Shown here one piece after another: positions 48,227 to 58,410 of a DNA stretch of 64,000 nt (its first letter is position 1; every line of letters begins with the position of its first letter). The notes under the pieces were generated by a model, which saw only the letters and a list, made by a program, of their open reading frames with translations, did not search any database and was not told the DNA's origin. The position numbers and the translations under genes are program-made. Source of the stretch: Burkholderia sp. Bp9143 (lineage in GTDB: Bacteria > Pseudomonadota > Gammaproteobacteria > Burkholderiales > Burkholderiaceae); assembly GCF_003853645.1 (NCBI RefSeq), contig NZ_QTPO01000013.1, positions 62,001 through 126,000 of the forward strand, read 5' to 3'.

Positions 48227-49430
48227 TCTTTGCCTCCCTGAGTATTTGTCGCGCAGTCCGGGTACGCTTTTTTTCCCTCCATCCTCTGACTACGCGGCGC
48301 AGAGGACCGATCGCGCAGTAAAACTGCAACGCCGGCAACGGATCGTTCCAACGGAAGTAGCCGTCGATCATCCTCGTATCGGCGCCCATCAGGCGAGGCG
48401 GAGGCCGCTCGAGGAATGTCGCGCGCCACGCGACCGCTGCATGATTCGTTTCATCGGGCAATGGCGGAAAGCCCAGTTCGTATCGATACGCCGCCGCGGG
48501 AATATTGACCCCGCATAGCGTCGCAATTTCCTCCTGCCAATCCGTCCTTCCGACGGTCGGCTCGATCATCACGAATTCCTTGTAGTTGTCGTCCCATTTG
48601 TATTCCATGCTGCCCATGCCCACCATGCCCGCGTGGTCCGCGAAGTCCAACGTCATCGGCTCGAGGACGTCGCGCGCTTCATCCGCGGCGACGCAAATCG
48701 CCGTATTGCCGATGTCGGGGGGATTGCTCAGGATCTTGCGGCCGGTGAACACGCTGACGACTTCGCCGCCCGCTCCGCGATAGAAGAGCGTGAAATGGAT
48801 ATTGCTGCCCGGCCCCTCGATCCATTCCTGCGCGACGATGCCGCCCGGTGAACTGAGCATGACGATCGCGTGTTCGCGCGCCTCGCTCAAAGTCCGCACG
48901 CGCACCGCCCGCTCTTTCTTCCCCGTCAGCACGTAGCGCTTGTCGTCGGGCTTCAGCACGCACGGATAGCGCAGATCGGCGAGCAGGCCGAGGTCGGCCT
49001 GAGTCTGCAGAATGACGGAGCGCGGAACCGGGAAACCGTGCTGCAACGCAAATTCATGAAACGATGCCTTGCTGCTCAGGAGCTTGACGTTTCGATCCTC
49101 GGGTAGAGAGAAACAGAACCATTTCGCCAGCTCGTCGCGGTTCTCGGAAACCGAATGAACGGCATCCTCATCCGTCAGCAGGAGCACCGGGGGGCGCTCG
49201 AACGTCGCGCCGAGACGGGCCATGTCGTCGACGAACTTCCGCCCCACGAAGCTTCGGACCAAATGCCTGCGGACATGGCGCGACCAGAAGGCCGGCCCGA
49301 TTCGTTTGCAATCCACTGCGACGATCGGAACCCGCTCGCGGGCTAGCGAGCGGACAACGCCCAGCCCGTTGAGCGAGCAGCCGACCACGACAACCGCGAC
49401 CTTCTGGTCAGAATCGTATGCGTTCGACAT
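48213..49430 (-). CDS. ATP-grasp domain protein, probable carboxylate-amine ligase
   Basis: About 405 residues. The N-terminal pre-ATP-grasp region has VAVVVVGCSLNGLGVVRSLA, and the ATP-grasp core includes RYPCVLKPDDKRYVLTGKKE, GGIVAQEWIEGPGSNIHFTL and YKEFVMIEPTVGRTDWQEEI. It resembles the carbamoyl-phosphate-synthase-like ATP-grasp proteins found in exopolysaccharide clusters. The family activates a carboxylate as acyl-phosphate and joins it to an amine or thiol. ATG 49430 has GGAGATG upstream; the in-frame ATG at 49550 is less likely. It is the first gene of a run with the FAD oxidoreductase and deacetylase, suggesting a small pathway: expose an amine on a sugar, couple a carboxylate to it, and oxidise. 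Confidence 0.9.
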   Translation of the reverse strand: MSNAYDSDQKVAVVVVGCSLNGLGVVRSLARERVPIVAVDCKRIGPAFWSRHVRRHLVRSFVGRKFVDDMARLGATFERPPVLLLTDEDAVHSVSENRDELAKWFCFSLPEDRNVKLLSSKASFHEFALQHGFPVPRSVILQTQADLGLLADLRYPCVLKPDDKRYVLTGKKERAVRVRTLSEAREHAIVMLSSPGGIVAQEWIEGPGSNIHFTLFYRGAGGEVVSVFTGRKILSNPPDIGNTAICVAADEARDVLEPMTLDFADHAGMVGMGSMEYKWDDNYKEFVMIEPTVGRTDWQEEIATLCGVNIPAAAYRYELGFPPLPDETNHAAVAWRATFLERPPPRLMGADTRMIDGYFRWNDPLPALQFYCAIGPLRRVVRGWREKKRTRTARQILREAKNAID

Positions 49431-49626
49431 GGAAACATCTCCATCGATTGTGTCTTTCGTACGCCGAATCCCGTCGTCACCCTTTCGTGTTCCGTCAAAG
49501 CCGGGCATGCGCATCGGTCGACGGGAAAACGCCTTCGTGCGCACGGGCAAATGGCCCGGACTCGATGAATCGAATCAAGTGACACATCTCAACGACGAAG
49601 GTTATGCGCAAGTTGCCTCCGTTTCG

Positions 49627-49642
49627 GTGTGCTAGAGCACAC
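49627..49642. promoter_or_regulatory. 16-bp dyad, possible operator of the ATP-grasp operon
   Basis: GTGTGCT-AG-AGCACAC is a perfect inverted repeat with a two-base centre, about 200 bases before the ATP-grasp start and downstream of wza. The seven-base arms are longer than expected by chance in a region this size. It suits a dimeric regulator. Confidence 0.4.
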
Positions 49643-49762
49643 TGCATGCGAGCGCGATGCGGTACCAAGTCTTGAGACAGGCGTCGATATAGATGTATGC
49701 ACAACCAATAGCGTGGAGCGTACGCTTCATCGTTCCAACAACACGATCGAAGGCATGGACGC

Positions 49763-49802
49763 GATCATTCAGCGCGCCGCCACGGCGGCGCGCTGAATGA
49801 TC
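49763..49802. terminator. Strong hairpin downstream of wza
   Basis: A perfect 19-base inverted repeat (arms 49763-49781 and 49784-49802) with only two bases between the arms, 33 bases after the wza stop. It lacks a T-run, but its strength makes it a likely wza terminator or mRNA stabiliser. Confidence 0.75.
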
Positions 49803-49835
49803 GGAAAACGAATGGTTACAGGGTCTCGTCCGCCG

Positions 49836-51116
49836 TCAGTACGCAGCGCTTCGACCGGTGGCGAGGGTCTGCGCGCTCGGCAGGAACATGTTGATGACGC
49901 GGCTCCAGCGAACGAGCGGCGCCGCATCGACGAACACGACATCGTTCGGCTTCAGTTCGAAGTCGTTGGCCAGCGCCATCGCAACCGGCGATCGAGCGTC
50001 GAGATGGAAAATTTCCGGTTTGCCCGGACGCTTGCTGCGCACGACATACACCTGCCCCGCATCGCCTGAGTATTGGCTGACCCCGCCGGCGGACCCGAGG
50101 GCCTCGTTCAGCGACAGCCGTCCGTTGTTGAGCGGCAGCGCGGTCGCGCGCCCCACCTCGCCCAGCACGAACACCTTTCGGTCATTCACGGAGTACACGC
50201 GCACGAGGTCGCCATCGCGCAGCAGGATCTTGTCCGGATTGATGCCCTTTTCGATCATCGCGGCGATGTCGACGACGGCGGTATCGTCGCCGCGCGTCAC
50301 CGCGACCGTCGCACGATCGCCGTTGGCGGTAAAGCCGCCAGCCCGGTTGATCGCCTCGGGCAACGTCATCGGCACGTCGTTGAGGATCTGGATGCCCGGG
50401 TTGCGCACTTCTCCGTCGAGATAGACGCGCTTGCTGCGATATGCCTGTATGCGCAGCGTCACCTGCGGGTTGCGGATGTAGCGAGCGATCTTCGACGCCA
50501 GCAGGTCGCGCGCTCCCATCTCGGTCAGGCCGCTCAGCTTGATCGGGCCTGCATAGGCAAATTGCACGTTGCCGCCGGAATCGATCGTATAGCCGCCGAC
50601 GACCGAGTTCGATCCGGCTGCGTCCGTGCCGGCGCCGATCATCGGGGGGGACATGTTGAGCTCAGGATGATCCCAGACGACGATGCTCAACACATCGCCG
50701 GGACCGAGCGTATAGGGCCCGGGCGTGGCAAACAGTTCGCGCACGTTCGCCGGAATGCCCGGTTCGACGGCGGCGCGTTCGGTACGGATGAGCTCGTCAT
50801 TGATCTCGATCAGCGAGCCCGCCGGGGCCGCATCGCTTGCGGATGCAGCCGAGCCTGTTCCGCCAGGGCCTTTGGCATCGTGGACCGCTCGCGACGCTTC
50901 GCCAAACCGGGCCGAGGTCGCGGCGCCCCCTGCCGAACTGTCGCTGAAGCTCATCCCCGGCGCCAGCGCGCATCCGTTCAGCACGACCGCCGCTATGGTC
51001 AGGACCGCCAGCGACGCCGTGCTCGCTGCCACGGCGGCCACTGGTCGACAAGGAGCCGTCCTGTCGCCGGATTCGAGCCCCGGCGCCTTCGCCCGTTCAC
51101 GTCGATTGTGTAACAT
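49836..51116 (-). CDS. wza: Wza-type outer-membrane polysaccharide export lipoprotein
   Basis: About 426 residues. The signal ends in a lipobox (AAVVLNGCALAPG), after an unusually long basic N-terminus. The Poly_export domain starts YTLGPGDVLSIVVWDHPELN and is followed by SLBB repeats (YLDGEVRNPGIQILNDVPMT and VFVLGEVGRATALPLNNGRL). It forms the outer-membrane channel through which the polymer made by Wzy/Wzc leaves the cell. ATG 51116 has AAGGTA upstream; ATG 51194 in frame is less likely. It is a single-gene unit between a sigma-54-like promoter and a hairpin, separated from wzc by four genes, whereas wza and wzc are often adjacent. Confidence 0.93.
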   Translation of the reverse strand: MLHNRRERAKAPGLESGDRTAPCRPVAAVAASTASLAVLTIAAVVLNGCALAPGMSFSDSSAGGAATSARFGEASRAVHDAKGPGGTGSAASASDAAPAGSLIEINDELIRTERAAVEPGIPANVRELFATPGPYTLGPGDVLSIVVWDHPELNMSPPMIGAGTDAAGSNSVVGGYTIDSGGNVQFAYAGPIKLSGLTEMGARDLLASKIARYIRNPQVTLRIQAYRSKRVYLDGEVRNPGIQILNDVPMTLPEAINRAGGFTANGDRATVAVTRGDDTAVVDIAAMIEKGINPDKILLRDGDLVRVYSVNDRKVFVLGEVGRATALPLNNGRLSLNEALGSAGGVSQYSGDAGQVYVVRSKRPGKPEIFHLDARSPVAMALANDFELKPNDVVFVDAAPLVRWSRVINMFLPSAQTLATGRSAAY

Positions 51117-51335
51117 CGCGTCATACCTTTTCGTATTGATGCAGGAATGCACGGGCACCACTTCCGAGGTTGCGTGTATGCGCGTGCCGGCCATTCATAC
51201 GATCGCAACGGCCGCAGCGTTCCGTGAGATGCAGTGCGGGCGCGTGATCGCTCCCCCCTCGGTGGGCGGACCTCTGCCATGCAGGCGAAGCGCTCGTATG
51301 CGTCGGCGGTGGCGTTGGCATTACCCCCGAGCGCC

Positions 51336-51351
51336 AGCGAGAAGCGTGCCA
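51336..51351 (-). promoter_or_regulatory. Candidate sigma-54 promoter of wza
   Basis: Read on the minus strand, TGGCACGCTTCTCGCT matches the consensus TGGCACGNNNNTTGCW at every fixed position except one T. The GG and GC pairs are correctly spaced. It points towards wza, whose ATG lies about 220 bases downstream. It is the best sigma-54 match noticed in the window. Confidence 0.6.
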
Positions 51352-51908
51352 CCCGTCGGAAATCCAGCCCCTTGGGGGGTACCGGGCCGAGCGCACGAGA
51401 ATCGCGAGGCAAAAGCGCGTTTTTCGTTTCAAACCTGCTACGTGCCGTGTCAAGCACGCACTGATTTCCGGACCGGACGGGGCCGTTTGCGCGCGCGGCT
51501 CGGGGCGGCGAACGGGCCGTGCAACGGACGGCAGGGCCGACAACCGACTCTCATCCAGAACCGTTGCACACTCATGCGTCGGATGCCGCCCGACAGGCGG
51601 GCCGCGATACCCGCGGCCGCGCAACGCACCGGGACCGGTTCCGGTGTATCCGCGTTGCAACAGGAGCGCGTGTTTCTCAACGTGCTTCCCCGCCCGAGTC
51701 GGCACGGCGCGCCGTCCGGCGCCCCACTTTGCCGCACATCCAGCAGCTACATGGCGTCGGTGTGTCGATCAGCCGCCCAAGCTGTTTGTCGGTTTTGGCA
51801 CCGGTCGCCCCACCACGCGCGCCGCTTTTTCCTTAGCCGAGCCCGATCGGCTCGACGTTTTGCGCTGCTTGCCATATCGCACCTCAATTCATATGCTGAA
51901 TGTGCGAA

Positions 51909-51969
51909 AGCCCGCTCGAAGCGGGCTGATTGACGAAAATGAAAATATTGCTCCCTTGGAAGCCAAGGG
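51909..51969. other. Two adjacent stem-loops upstream of the small gene at 52063
   Basis: AGCCCGCT-CGA-AGCGGGCT (51909-51927) and CCCTTGG-AAG-CCAAGGG (51953-51969) are perfect stems separated by 25 AT-rich bases. The first reads like a minus-strand terminator (stem followed by TTTCGC on that strand). Together they may be a leader structure or part of a small RNA. Confidence 0.4.
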
Positions 51970-52062
51970 TTGTATGCAGTGCAGCCCTATGAGGTCGCCG
52001 AGCTTTTCATTCCTGGGGCCGGTCGGCCGCCGTGTCGTCGCCGCGCAAAGTTGAGGTGAGGC

Positions 52063-52278
52063 GTGACAAATCGCATGTTCATGAAGCGAGCGAACGCGCT
52101 TAAGCTATTGCTCGATGCACGCCAATCTGCCATCGGCCAGGCTGCAGGAATGTCAGTCGACGATACTGACGCAAAGCTTGAAGCGCTGAATCGCCTGATA
52201 TTCGACGTCCGTGCGTGTCGGGTAAATGAATTTCAGATCGACCCGGCCGACGAGATGGAGATCGTCGTAACGGACTAA
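52063..52278 (+). CDS. Small conserved-looking protein, unknown function
   Basis: A 71-residue acidic protein beginning with GTG 52063, which follows GAGGTGAGG; ATG 52075 is an in-frame alternative. The text (LKLLLDARQSAIGQAAGMSV, VRACRVNEFQIDPADEMEIV) is helical and soluble with no membrane segment, cysteine pair or known motif. It stands alone, with structured non-coding DNA on its left. I do not recognise a family. Confidence 0.5.
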   Translation: MTNRMFMKRANALKLLLDARQSAIGQAAGMSVDDTDAKLEALNRLIFDVRACRVNEFQIDPADEMEIVVTD

Positions 52279-52697
52279 GCCTACGGTCCCACGGCAGCCT
52301 AATCATGAATTCTCATCGCCTGGACGCGCCGTCCGAATGGGCAGATTGCAGCGTATCCCGGTGGACTGTCGATCCAAGCGCACAACGTGCTCATACGCCT
52401 GGAAGCATCGTGACAGGCTGTATGAACGTGGGGATTCGCCGTATTGGCGCGGCTGCGACCGGACGACGCTGTTGAATCGCACCCGGGGCGTACATTTTCG
52501 ACCGTGGACCGACTGACGCTTCGAGTGCCAACATCGGCCCGTCAAGGATGAACGGGTGACGGAGGTTCGTGCGATCGAGCGCCGTTGCAGCTCAGGTCCC
52601 TCGCCATCGCATTAATGCGGGTTCACTGCAATATCAAGTTCAAGCCGCCACGCACCATACTCATATCCTCGCGCAGCATCGATACCGGAGGAATGCC
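52279..52697. other. Intergenic region before the fmdB-like gene
   Basis: About 420 bases in which I see no gene, strong hairpin or repeat. The last 20 bases hold the ribosome site (GGAGGAA) of the zinc-ribbon gene. Confidence 0.4.
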
Positions 52698-52862
52698 ATG
52701 CCGACCTACCAATACCGTTGCGAGAAGTGCGGCAAGACGTTCGAGAGCGTCGAGCATCTCACTGAACATGCATCGGCTCATCCGCCTTGCCCTCATTGCG
52801 GAAGCGAACAGGTTCAACACGTACCGACGCCATTTGTCGCGAAGACGTCAAGAAAGAGTTGA
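52698..52862 (+). CDS. FmdB-family zinc-ribbon protein
   Basis: A 54-residue protein starting MPTYQYRCEKCGKTFESVEH with a second CPHCGSEQV pair, so four cysteines form a zinc ribbon typical of FmdB/putative regulatory proteins. ATG 52698 has an excellent site, GGAGGAATGCC. Length fits short family members. FmdB proteins are annotated as regulators of amide or formamide use, but most have no tested function. A cold-shock gene follows on the same strand after 230 bases. Confidence 0.9.
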   Translation: MPTYQYRCEKCGKTFESVEHLTEHASAHPPCPHCGSEQVQHVPTPFVAKTSRKS

Positions 52863-52998
52863 TCCGGGCTGTCGACTCCATTTTTCCGTTCGCCGGGCGC
52901 TCACGCCGAAATCGCTTACGAGGCAGTGCGGCTGGGTCAACGAAGATCTTGAGGGGTTTGCATCGGCCATGCCGGCGTGGCTTACAAAAAGATCTGGA

Positions 52999-53028
52999 TT
53001 GTCAGTGACAGCCCCCTCGTGATACAAG
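52999..53028 (+). promoter_or_regulatory. Candidate promoter of the cold-shock gene
   Basis: TTGTCA (52999-53004) and TACAAG (53023-53028), 18 bases apart, with an upstream TG that would make an extended -10. Transcription would begin near 53035 and give a leader of about 60 bases before the cold-shock ATG. Confidence 0.35.
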
Positions 53029-53093
53029 GTAGCCGCTGTCTGGCGCACGCCAGGCGCATCATTTACAACCGATTTCCTTGGAGCGTTCAGAGT

Positions 53094-53297
53094 ATGGCAA
53101 CGGGTACCGTCAAATGGTTTAACGATACGAAGGGGTTTGGATTCATCACGCCGGATGACGGCGGCGAAGACCTGTTTGCGCACTTCTCCGAGGTTCAGGG
53201 AAGTGGCTTCAAATCGCTTCAAGAGGGCCAGAAGGTCAGCTTCGAGGTCAAGCAGGGCCCCAAGGGGAAGCAGGCCGCCAGCATCAAGCCGCTGTAA
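53094..53297 (+). CDS. Cold-shock protein, CspA family
   Basis: A 67-residue single cold-shock domain starting [23 protein letters not shown]1 is KGFGFI and RNP2 is DLFAHF, where VFVHF is commoner. It binds single-stranded nucleic acid as an RNA chaperone. ATG 53094 has GGAG about 9 bases upstream. It stands between the FmdB gene and a convergent accessory rpoD, with a hairpin terminator after it. Whether it is cold-induced or constitutive cannot be told. Confidence 0.95.
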   Translation: MATGTVKWFNDTKGFGFITPDDGGEDLFAHFSEVQGSGFKSLQEGQKVSFEVKQGPKGKQAASIKPL

Positions 53298-53366
53298 GTT
53301 TTCCCCTCAGCGAACACGCCCGGCCAGGCAACGATCAGGCCGACGCGTGATCGCTGCGAGTCTGGA

Positions 53367-53396
53367 GCCGGGCGTCGAAGGGTTACCACGCCCGGC
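53367..53396. terminator. Hairpin terminator between the cold-shock gene and rpoD
   Basis: GCCGGGCGT (53367-53375) and ACGCCCGGC (53388-53396) form a perfect 9-bp stem with a 12-base loop, six bases from the rpoD stop codon and 70 after the cold-shock stop. It likely serves both convergent genes. Confidence 0.65.
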
Positions 53397-53401
53397 TTGC
53401 C

Positions 53402-55429
<2,028 letters not shown>

Positions 55430-55803
55430 GACGCCAGAACGGGTTGCCTGCCGGGATGCGAACGGAATCGTGTACGCACAGATAGTCGAGGGCGGGATGC
55501 CTCGTGCGAAATCCGTATGCGCAGCTTGTGGGGGGCGTGAATGATACCGGAATGTAGGGTGCGGCACAACACGCGTGCACTTGGATTTGTATACAGTTTA
55601 CCGGTGTTGCCCGCTCTAGCTGCGGCAAGGGGGCAGCCGCCCCCCCCTGTCCCTGCCAGTGAATGCGTGCTGTCGACCCGTTCCCGTCCTTCGTTGCATT
55701 GGCTGTGCATGACCGATAACCGAGCATCTCCGGAAGGTCGGCCCATGGGCTGTTCTGCGTGCGGCGGTCTTGCCCTCCGCAGGCGCCCCCTTGATTGCCG
55801 TCG
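55430..55803. other. Intergenic region between rpoD and the LysR gene
   Basis: About 370 bases without a supportable gene. A GC hairpin GGGGGC-AGCC-GCCCCC lies at 55629-55644. This region should hold the rpoD promoter; no clear -35/-10 pair was picked. Confidence 0.35.
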
Positions 55804-56754
55804 TCAGTTGACAGATTCCCCGAAGATGGCTTCGTTCCACGGGGTGGGGTCGGTGAATATCTCGCCGAGGAAAGCAACGAACGCTTTGACGCTCGGATTA
55901 CTTCTACGGCTCTCGGGCCATAACGCCGTGACGTGATTCCGATCCACCCGATAGTCCGCCAGGACGGGAACCAATTCGCCGCGCGCAACGAACGCAGCGG
56001 CGATATAGGTCGGCGAAATGCCTATGCCGCCGCCATTGGCGATGATCGCGGCTACAGCGTCGGCGCTGTCCACGATCAACTTGGCGTCCGGCAGAACTTC
56101 GAGCAATCGCTTGCCTATTCGAAATGGCCACTTAAGTGGTTGCCCGGAGTTGTGAACGCGAACGTTCACACAATCGTGTCCCTCGAGTTCTTCGGGGCAC
56201 ATTGGAACCCCTCTGCGCTCTAGGTATGAAGGGGAGGCGAACGCGCAAACCGTATTTGCCGCAAGCCTCCGGCCTATAAAGGGCGAATCAACAGATGCCC
56301 CGATGCGGATCGCAACATCTATCCCTTCCTCAACCAGGTCGACGAATGCATCGCTGAGTCGAAGATCCACGGTGACCTGTGGAAAGCGTTCTCTGAATCG
56401 CGGCAAGTTGGGCGCGATGAGGCGCACGCCGATTGGTATTGGGGCCGTGACCTTCAGCACACCCGCCGGATCGGCCCTAGCCGCCATCGCGCCCTGCTCA
56501 AAAGACTCCGCTTCGTTGAGAAGGCGCAGCGCTCTTTCCAGAAGGTCCTGGCCTTCCGACGTAAGTGTCAGCGCGCGCGTCGTGCGGGTAAAGAGTCGAA
56601 CGCCAAGCCGCTCTTCCAACCGCTGAACGCTCTTGCTGACGGCAGACGGTGAGATGGAGAGCGATCTGGCCGCGGCTGTGTAACTGCCTAAGGAGGCAGC
56701 GCGCGCAAACGCAATGATAGAGGTAAGCCGGTCCAGCCCGATTTGTTCCGTCAT
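55804..56754 (-). CDS. LysR-family transcriptional regulator
   Basis: About 316 residues from ATG 56754 (MTEQIGLDRLTSIIAFARAA). The N-terminal winged helix reads GSYTAAARSLSISPSAVSKS followed by VQRLEERLGVRLFTRTTRAL. The effector domain has PIGVRLIAPNLPRFRERFPQ and RVHNSGQPLKWPF, similar to the DsdC/TrbI-like group that often controls a divergent oxidoreductase. The aldo/keto reductase starts 140 bases away on the other strand and is the likely target, with the shared promoter region between them. Confidence 0.93.
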   Translation of the reverse strand: MTEQIGLDRLTSIIAFARAASLGSYTAAARSLSISPSAVSKSVQRLEERLGVRLFTRTTRALTLTSEGQDLLERALRLLNEAESFEQGAMAARADPAGVLKVTAPIPIGVRLIAPNLPRFRERFPQVTVDLRLSDAFVDLVEEGIDVAIRIGASVDSPFIGRRLAANTVCAFASPSYLERRGVPMCPEELEGHDCVNVRVHNSGQPLKWPFRIGKRLLEVLPDAKLIVDSADAVAAIIANGGGIGISPTYIAAAFVARGELVPVLADYRVDRNHVTALWPESRRSNPSVKAFVAFLGEIFTDPTPWNEAIFGESVN

Positions 56755-56894
56755 GGCACTACTGAAGCGAATTGCTGCCCGATTTTCAAACTGAAATATA
56801 CCTTCTATCCTGTCGGCAGTGTCAAGCACCTCATCGGCGCCTCCAATGACGGCGTGCCTTTCCCCCTGATTGAACTCCGAAAAACGTCCGACAT

Positions 56895-57803
56895 ATGACT
56901 TTCAATATCCAAACTTTTCCGCTCAATGCGGACACGCAGATTCCCGCAGTTGGTTTTGGAACGTTCCTCATTCCGCCGAACGAGACGGCCGAAGCGGTAA
57001 GCAAGGCAATTGCATGTGGCTATCGCCACATAGACACCGCCGCAGTCTATGACAACGAGAGCGGTGTTGGCGAAGGCATTCGCGAAGGACTGCGAGCAGC
57101 CAAAATAACCCGCGAAGATATCTTCGTCACCACAAAACTCTGGCCGGGCGTTGCTGCGTGGGGCGAGCAGCCGAAGTCCGGCGAACAGACGGTTACCGCA
57201 TTCCACGAAAGCCTCGTCAAGCTCGGCCTCGAGTATGTCGATCTCTATCTCATCCATTCGCCACATGCAGGGAGCGAACGTGTAGCGCAATGGCAGGCGC
57301 TCGTGCGGCTTAAAGAGTCCAGCAAGGCGCGCAGCATCGGCGTGAGCAACTTCAATGAGGCACATCTCGAAGAGCTGAAAACGGTTGGGCTGCCCGCACC
57401 GGAAGCGAATCAAATCGAGCTGCACCCTTGGTCGCAGAAGCCGGATCTGGTGGCGTACATGCGGCAAAACAACATTGCGCCCATCGCATACAGCAGCCTT
57501 GCCCCTCTATCGACTTGGAGAGCAGGCCAGACGAGCGCAAAAACCGCTGAAATGGCGCGGGACGGCGATGTGTTCGCGAAATTGGCCGCGAAGTACGGGG
57601 TGTCGGAAGCACAGTTCCTTCTGCGGTGGGGCGTTCAAAACGGCTATGCGGTGTTGCCGAAAAGCCTGAACCCCGAACGGATGCGCCAGAATCTCGATCT
57701 GTTCGGCTTTTCGATCGACGAGGGCGACATGGCCACGATCAAGCGCATGGATCGGGGCGGTGGGATTGCCTGGGAAGTCGGCGATCCGACTACGGTGAGT
57801 TAG
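56895..57803 (+). CDS. Aldo/keto reductase
   Basis: A 302-residue NADPH-dependent reductase of the AKR superfamily. The TIM barrel catalytic tetrad is visible: Asp and Tyr in CGYRHIDTAAVYDNESGVG, Lys in IFVTTKLWPGVAAW and His in DLYLIHSPHAGS. RSIGVSNFNEAHLEEL, QIELHPWSQKPDLVAYMRQN and YAVLPKSLNPERMRQNL complete the family signatures, including the C-terminal cofactor-binding KS. It resembles 2,5-diketo-gluconate and methylglyoxal reductases; the substrate is unknown. It is divergent from a LysR gene and probably induced by that regulator's ligand. Confidence 0.94.
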   Translation: MTFNIQTFPLNADTQIPAVGFGTFLIPPNETAEAVSKAIACGYRHIDTAAVYDNESGVGEGIREGLRAAKITREDIFVTTKLWPGVAAWGEQPKSGEQTVTAFHESLVKLGLEYVDLYLIHSPHAGSERVAQWQALVRLKESSKARSIGVSNFNEAHLEELKTVGLPAPEANQIELHPWSQKPDLVAYMRQNNIAPIAYSSLAPLSTWRAGQTSAKTAEMARDGDVFAKLAAKYGVSEAQFLLRWGVQNGYAVLPKSLNPERMRQNLDLFGFSIDEGDMATIKRMDRGGGIAWEVGDPTTVS

Positions 57804-58008
57804 CGATATCGAATGACCGATCAGGATCCGACTACCGCCGTTAGAAGATCGAGGCCCGTATGGCCGTTCCTGGCCGCCTCCTGACGCCGGGACATGTAAC
57901 GGTCGCGAGTTCCCGTTCTCCATGCGCAGCCTCCCAATCATGAAGCGTAGCCTCACCGGGGAGCCTCTTTCCGTTTGACCCGGTGGGTTCAGAAAGTCAG
58001 CGGACAAG

Positions 58009-58410
58009 CTATCGGAAAACCTGAGCCCATACCGCCCGAAGGCGTCGCGCGCGGTCTTCGAGGAGATATGAGGCCGCGAGCGTCAAGAGACCTGAAATTG
58101 CACCCGTCGCGATGTGTTCGGCATAGGGGATACGGTAGTGACTCGTGTGTGAGTAGGCGTCGCCCAACGTTGTCAGGACGGCAACCACCAGCGCATTACC
58201 GTATCGATGCGCGTAGAGTTTTGCCGCAGGCGTGAAAGTCAAAAGTACAGCCAGGAGTCCGGTAAGCAGCCCTGTATGAAATGCAATAGTCCAGTGGGCA
58301 AGGCTCATGATATTTCCCCAGCTCCCCGGCATGCAGGTCATGCACGCACTGGTCGGCTGCCAGAAACGCTGGGCAAACAGTCTAACGCGGTGCTTCCACT
58401 CGGTTGACAT
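58009..58410 (-). CDS. Small hypothetical membrane protein
   Basis: About 133 residues from ATG 58410 (MSTEWKHRVRLFAQRFWQPT). Two or three hydrophobic segments: IAFHTGLLTGLLAVLLTF, ALVVAVLTTLGDAY and IATGAISGLLTLAASYLL, ending in a basic tail. A CMTC cysteine pair lies near residue 24. No family is recognised. Upstream ATGs at 58416 and 58431 are possible starts and none has a strong ribosome site. It stands alone, between the aldo/keto reductase and a long non-coding stretch. Confidence 0.6.
   Translation of the reverse strand: MSTEWKHRVRLFAQRFWQPTSACMTCMPGSWGNIMSLAHWTIAFHTGLLTGLLAVLLTFTPAAKLYAHRYGNALVVAVLTTLGDAYSHTSHYRIPYAEHIATGAISGLLTLAASYLLEDRARRLRAVWAQVFR

Larger units (their letters stand above)
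49431..49835. other. Intergenic region between wza and the ATP-grasp gene
   Basis: About 405 bases without a gene. It contains a 16-bp dyad (49627-49642) and a strong hairpin (49763-49802), listed separately. Because the hairpin should end wza transcription, a separate promoter for the ATP-grasp operon is expected here; no clear sigma-70 or sigma-54 match was found. Confidence 0.5.
51117..52062. other. Long non-coding region upstream of wza
   Basis: About 945 bases without a convincing gene; frames that stay open here lack ribosome sites and family signals. It contains a sigma-54-like site near the wza side and three hairpins near the other end: 51839-51855 (6-bp stem, followed by TTTT), 51909-51927 (8-bp stem) and 51953-51969 (7-bp stem). 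The last three may belong to a leader or a small RNA. Confidence 0.45.

Noticed and set aside
32992-51116. Assignment as the cepacian (bce) cluster
   Set aside because: Gene order and content differ: no UDP-glucose dehydrogenase or tyrosine phosphatase, and there are ATP-grasp, FAD and deacetylase genes not typical of bce.
50725-51933. 402-codon plus-strand frame opposite wza and its upstream region
   Set aside because: Antisense shadow in wza and low-complexity arginine/alanine text beyond it; no start context.
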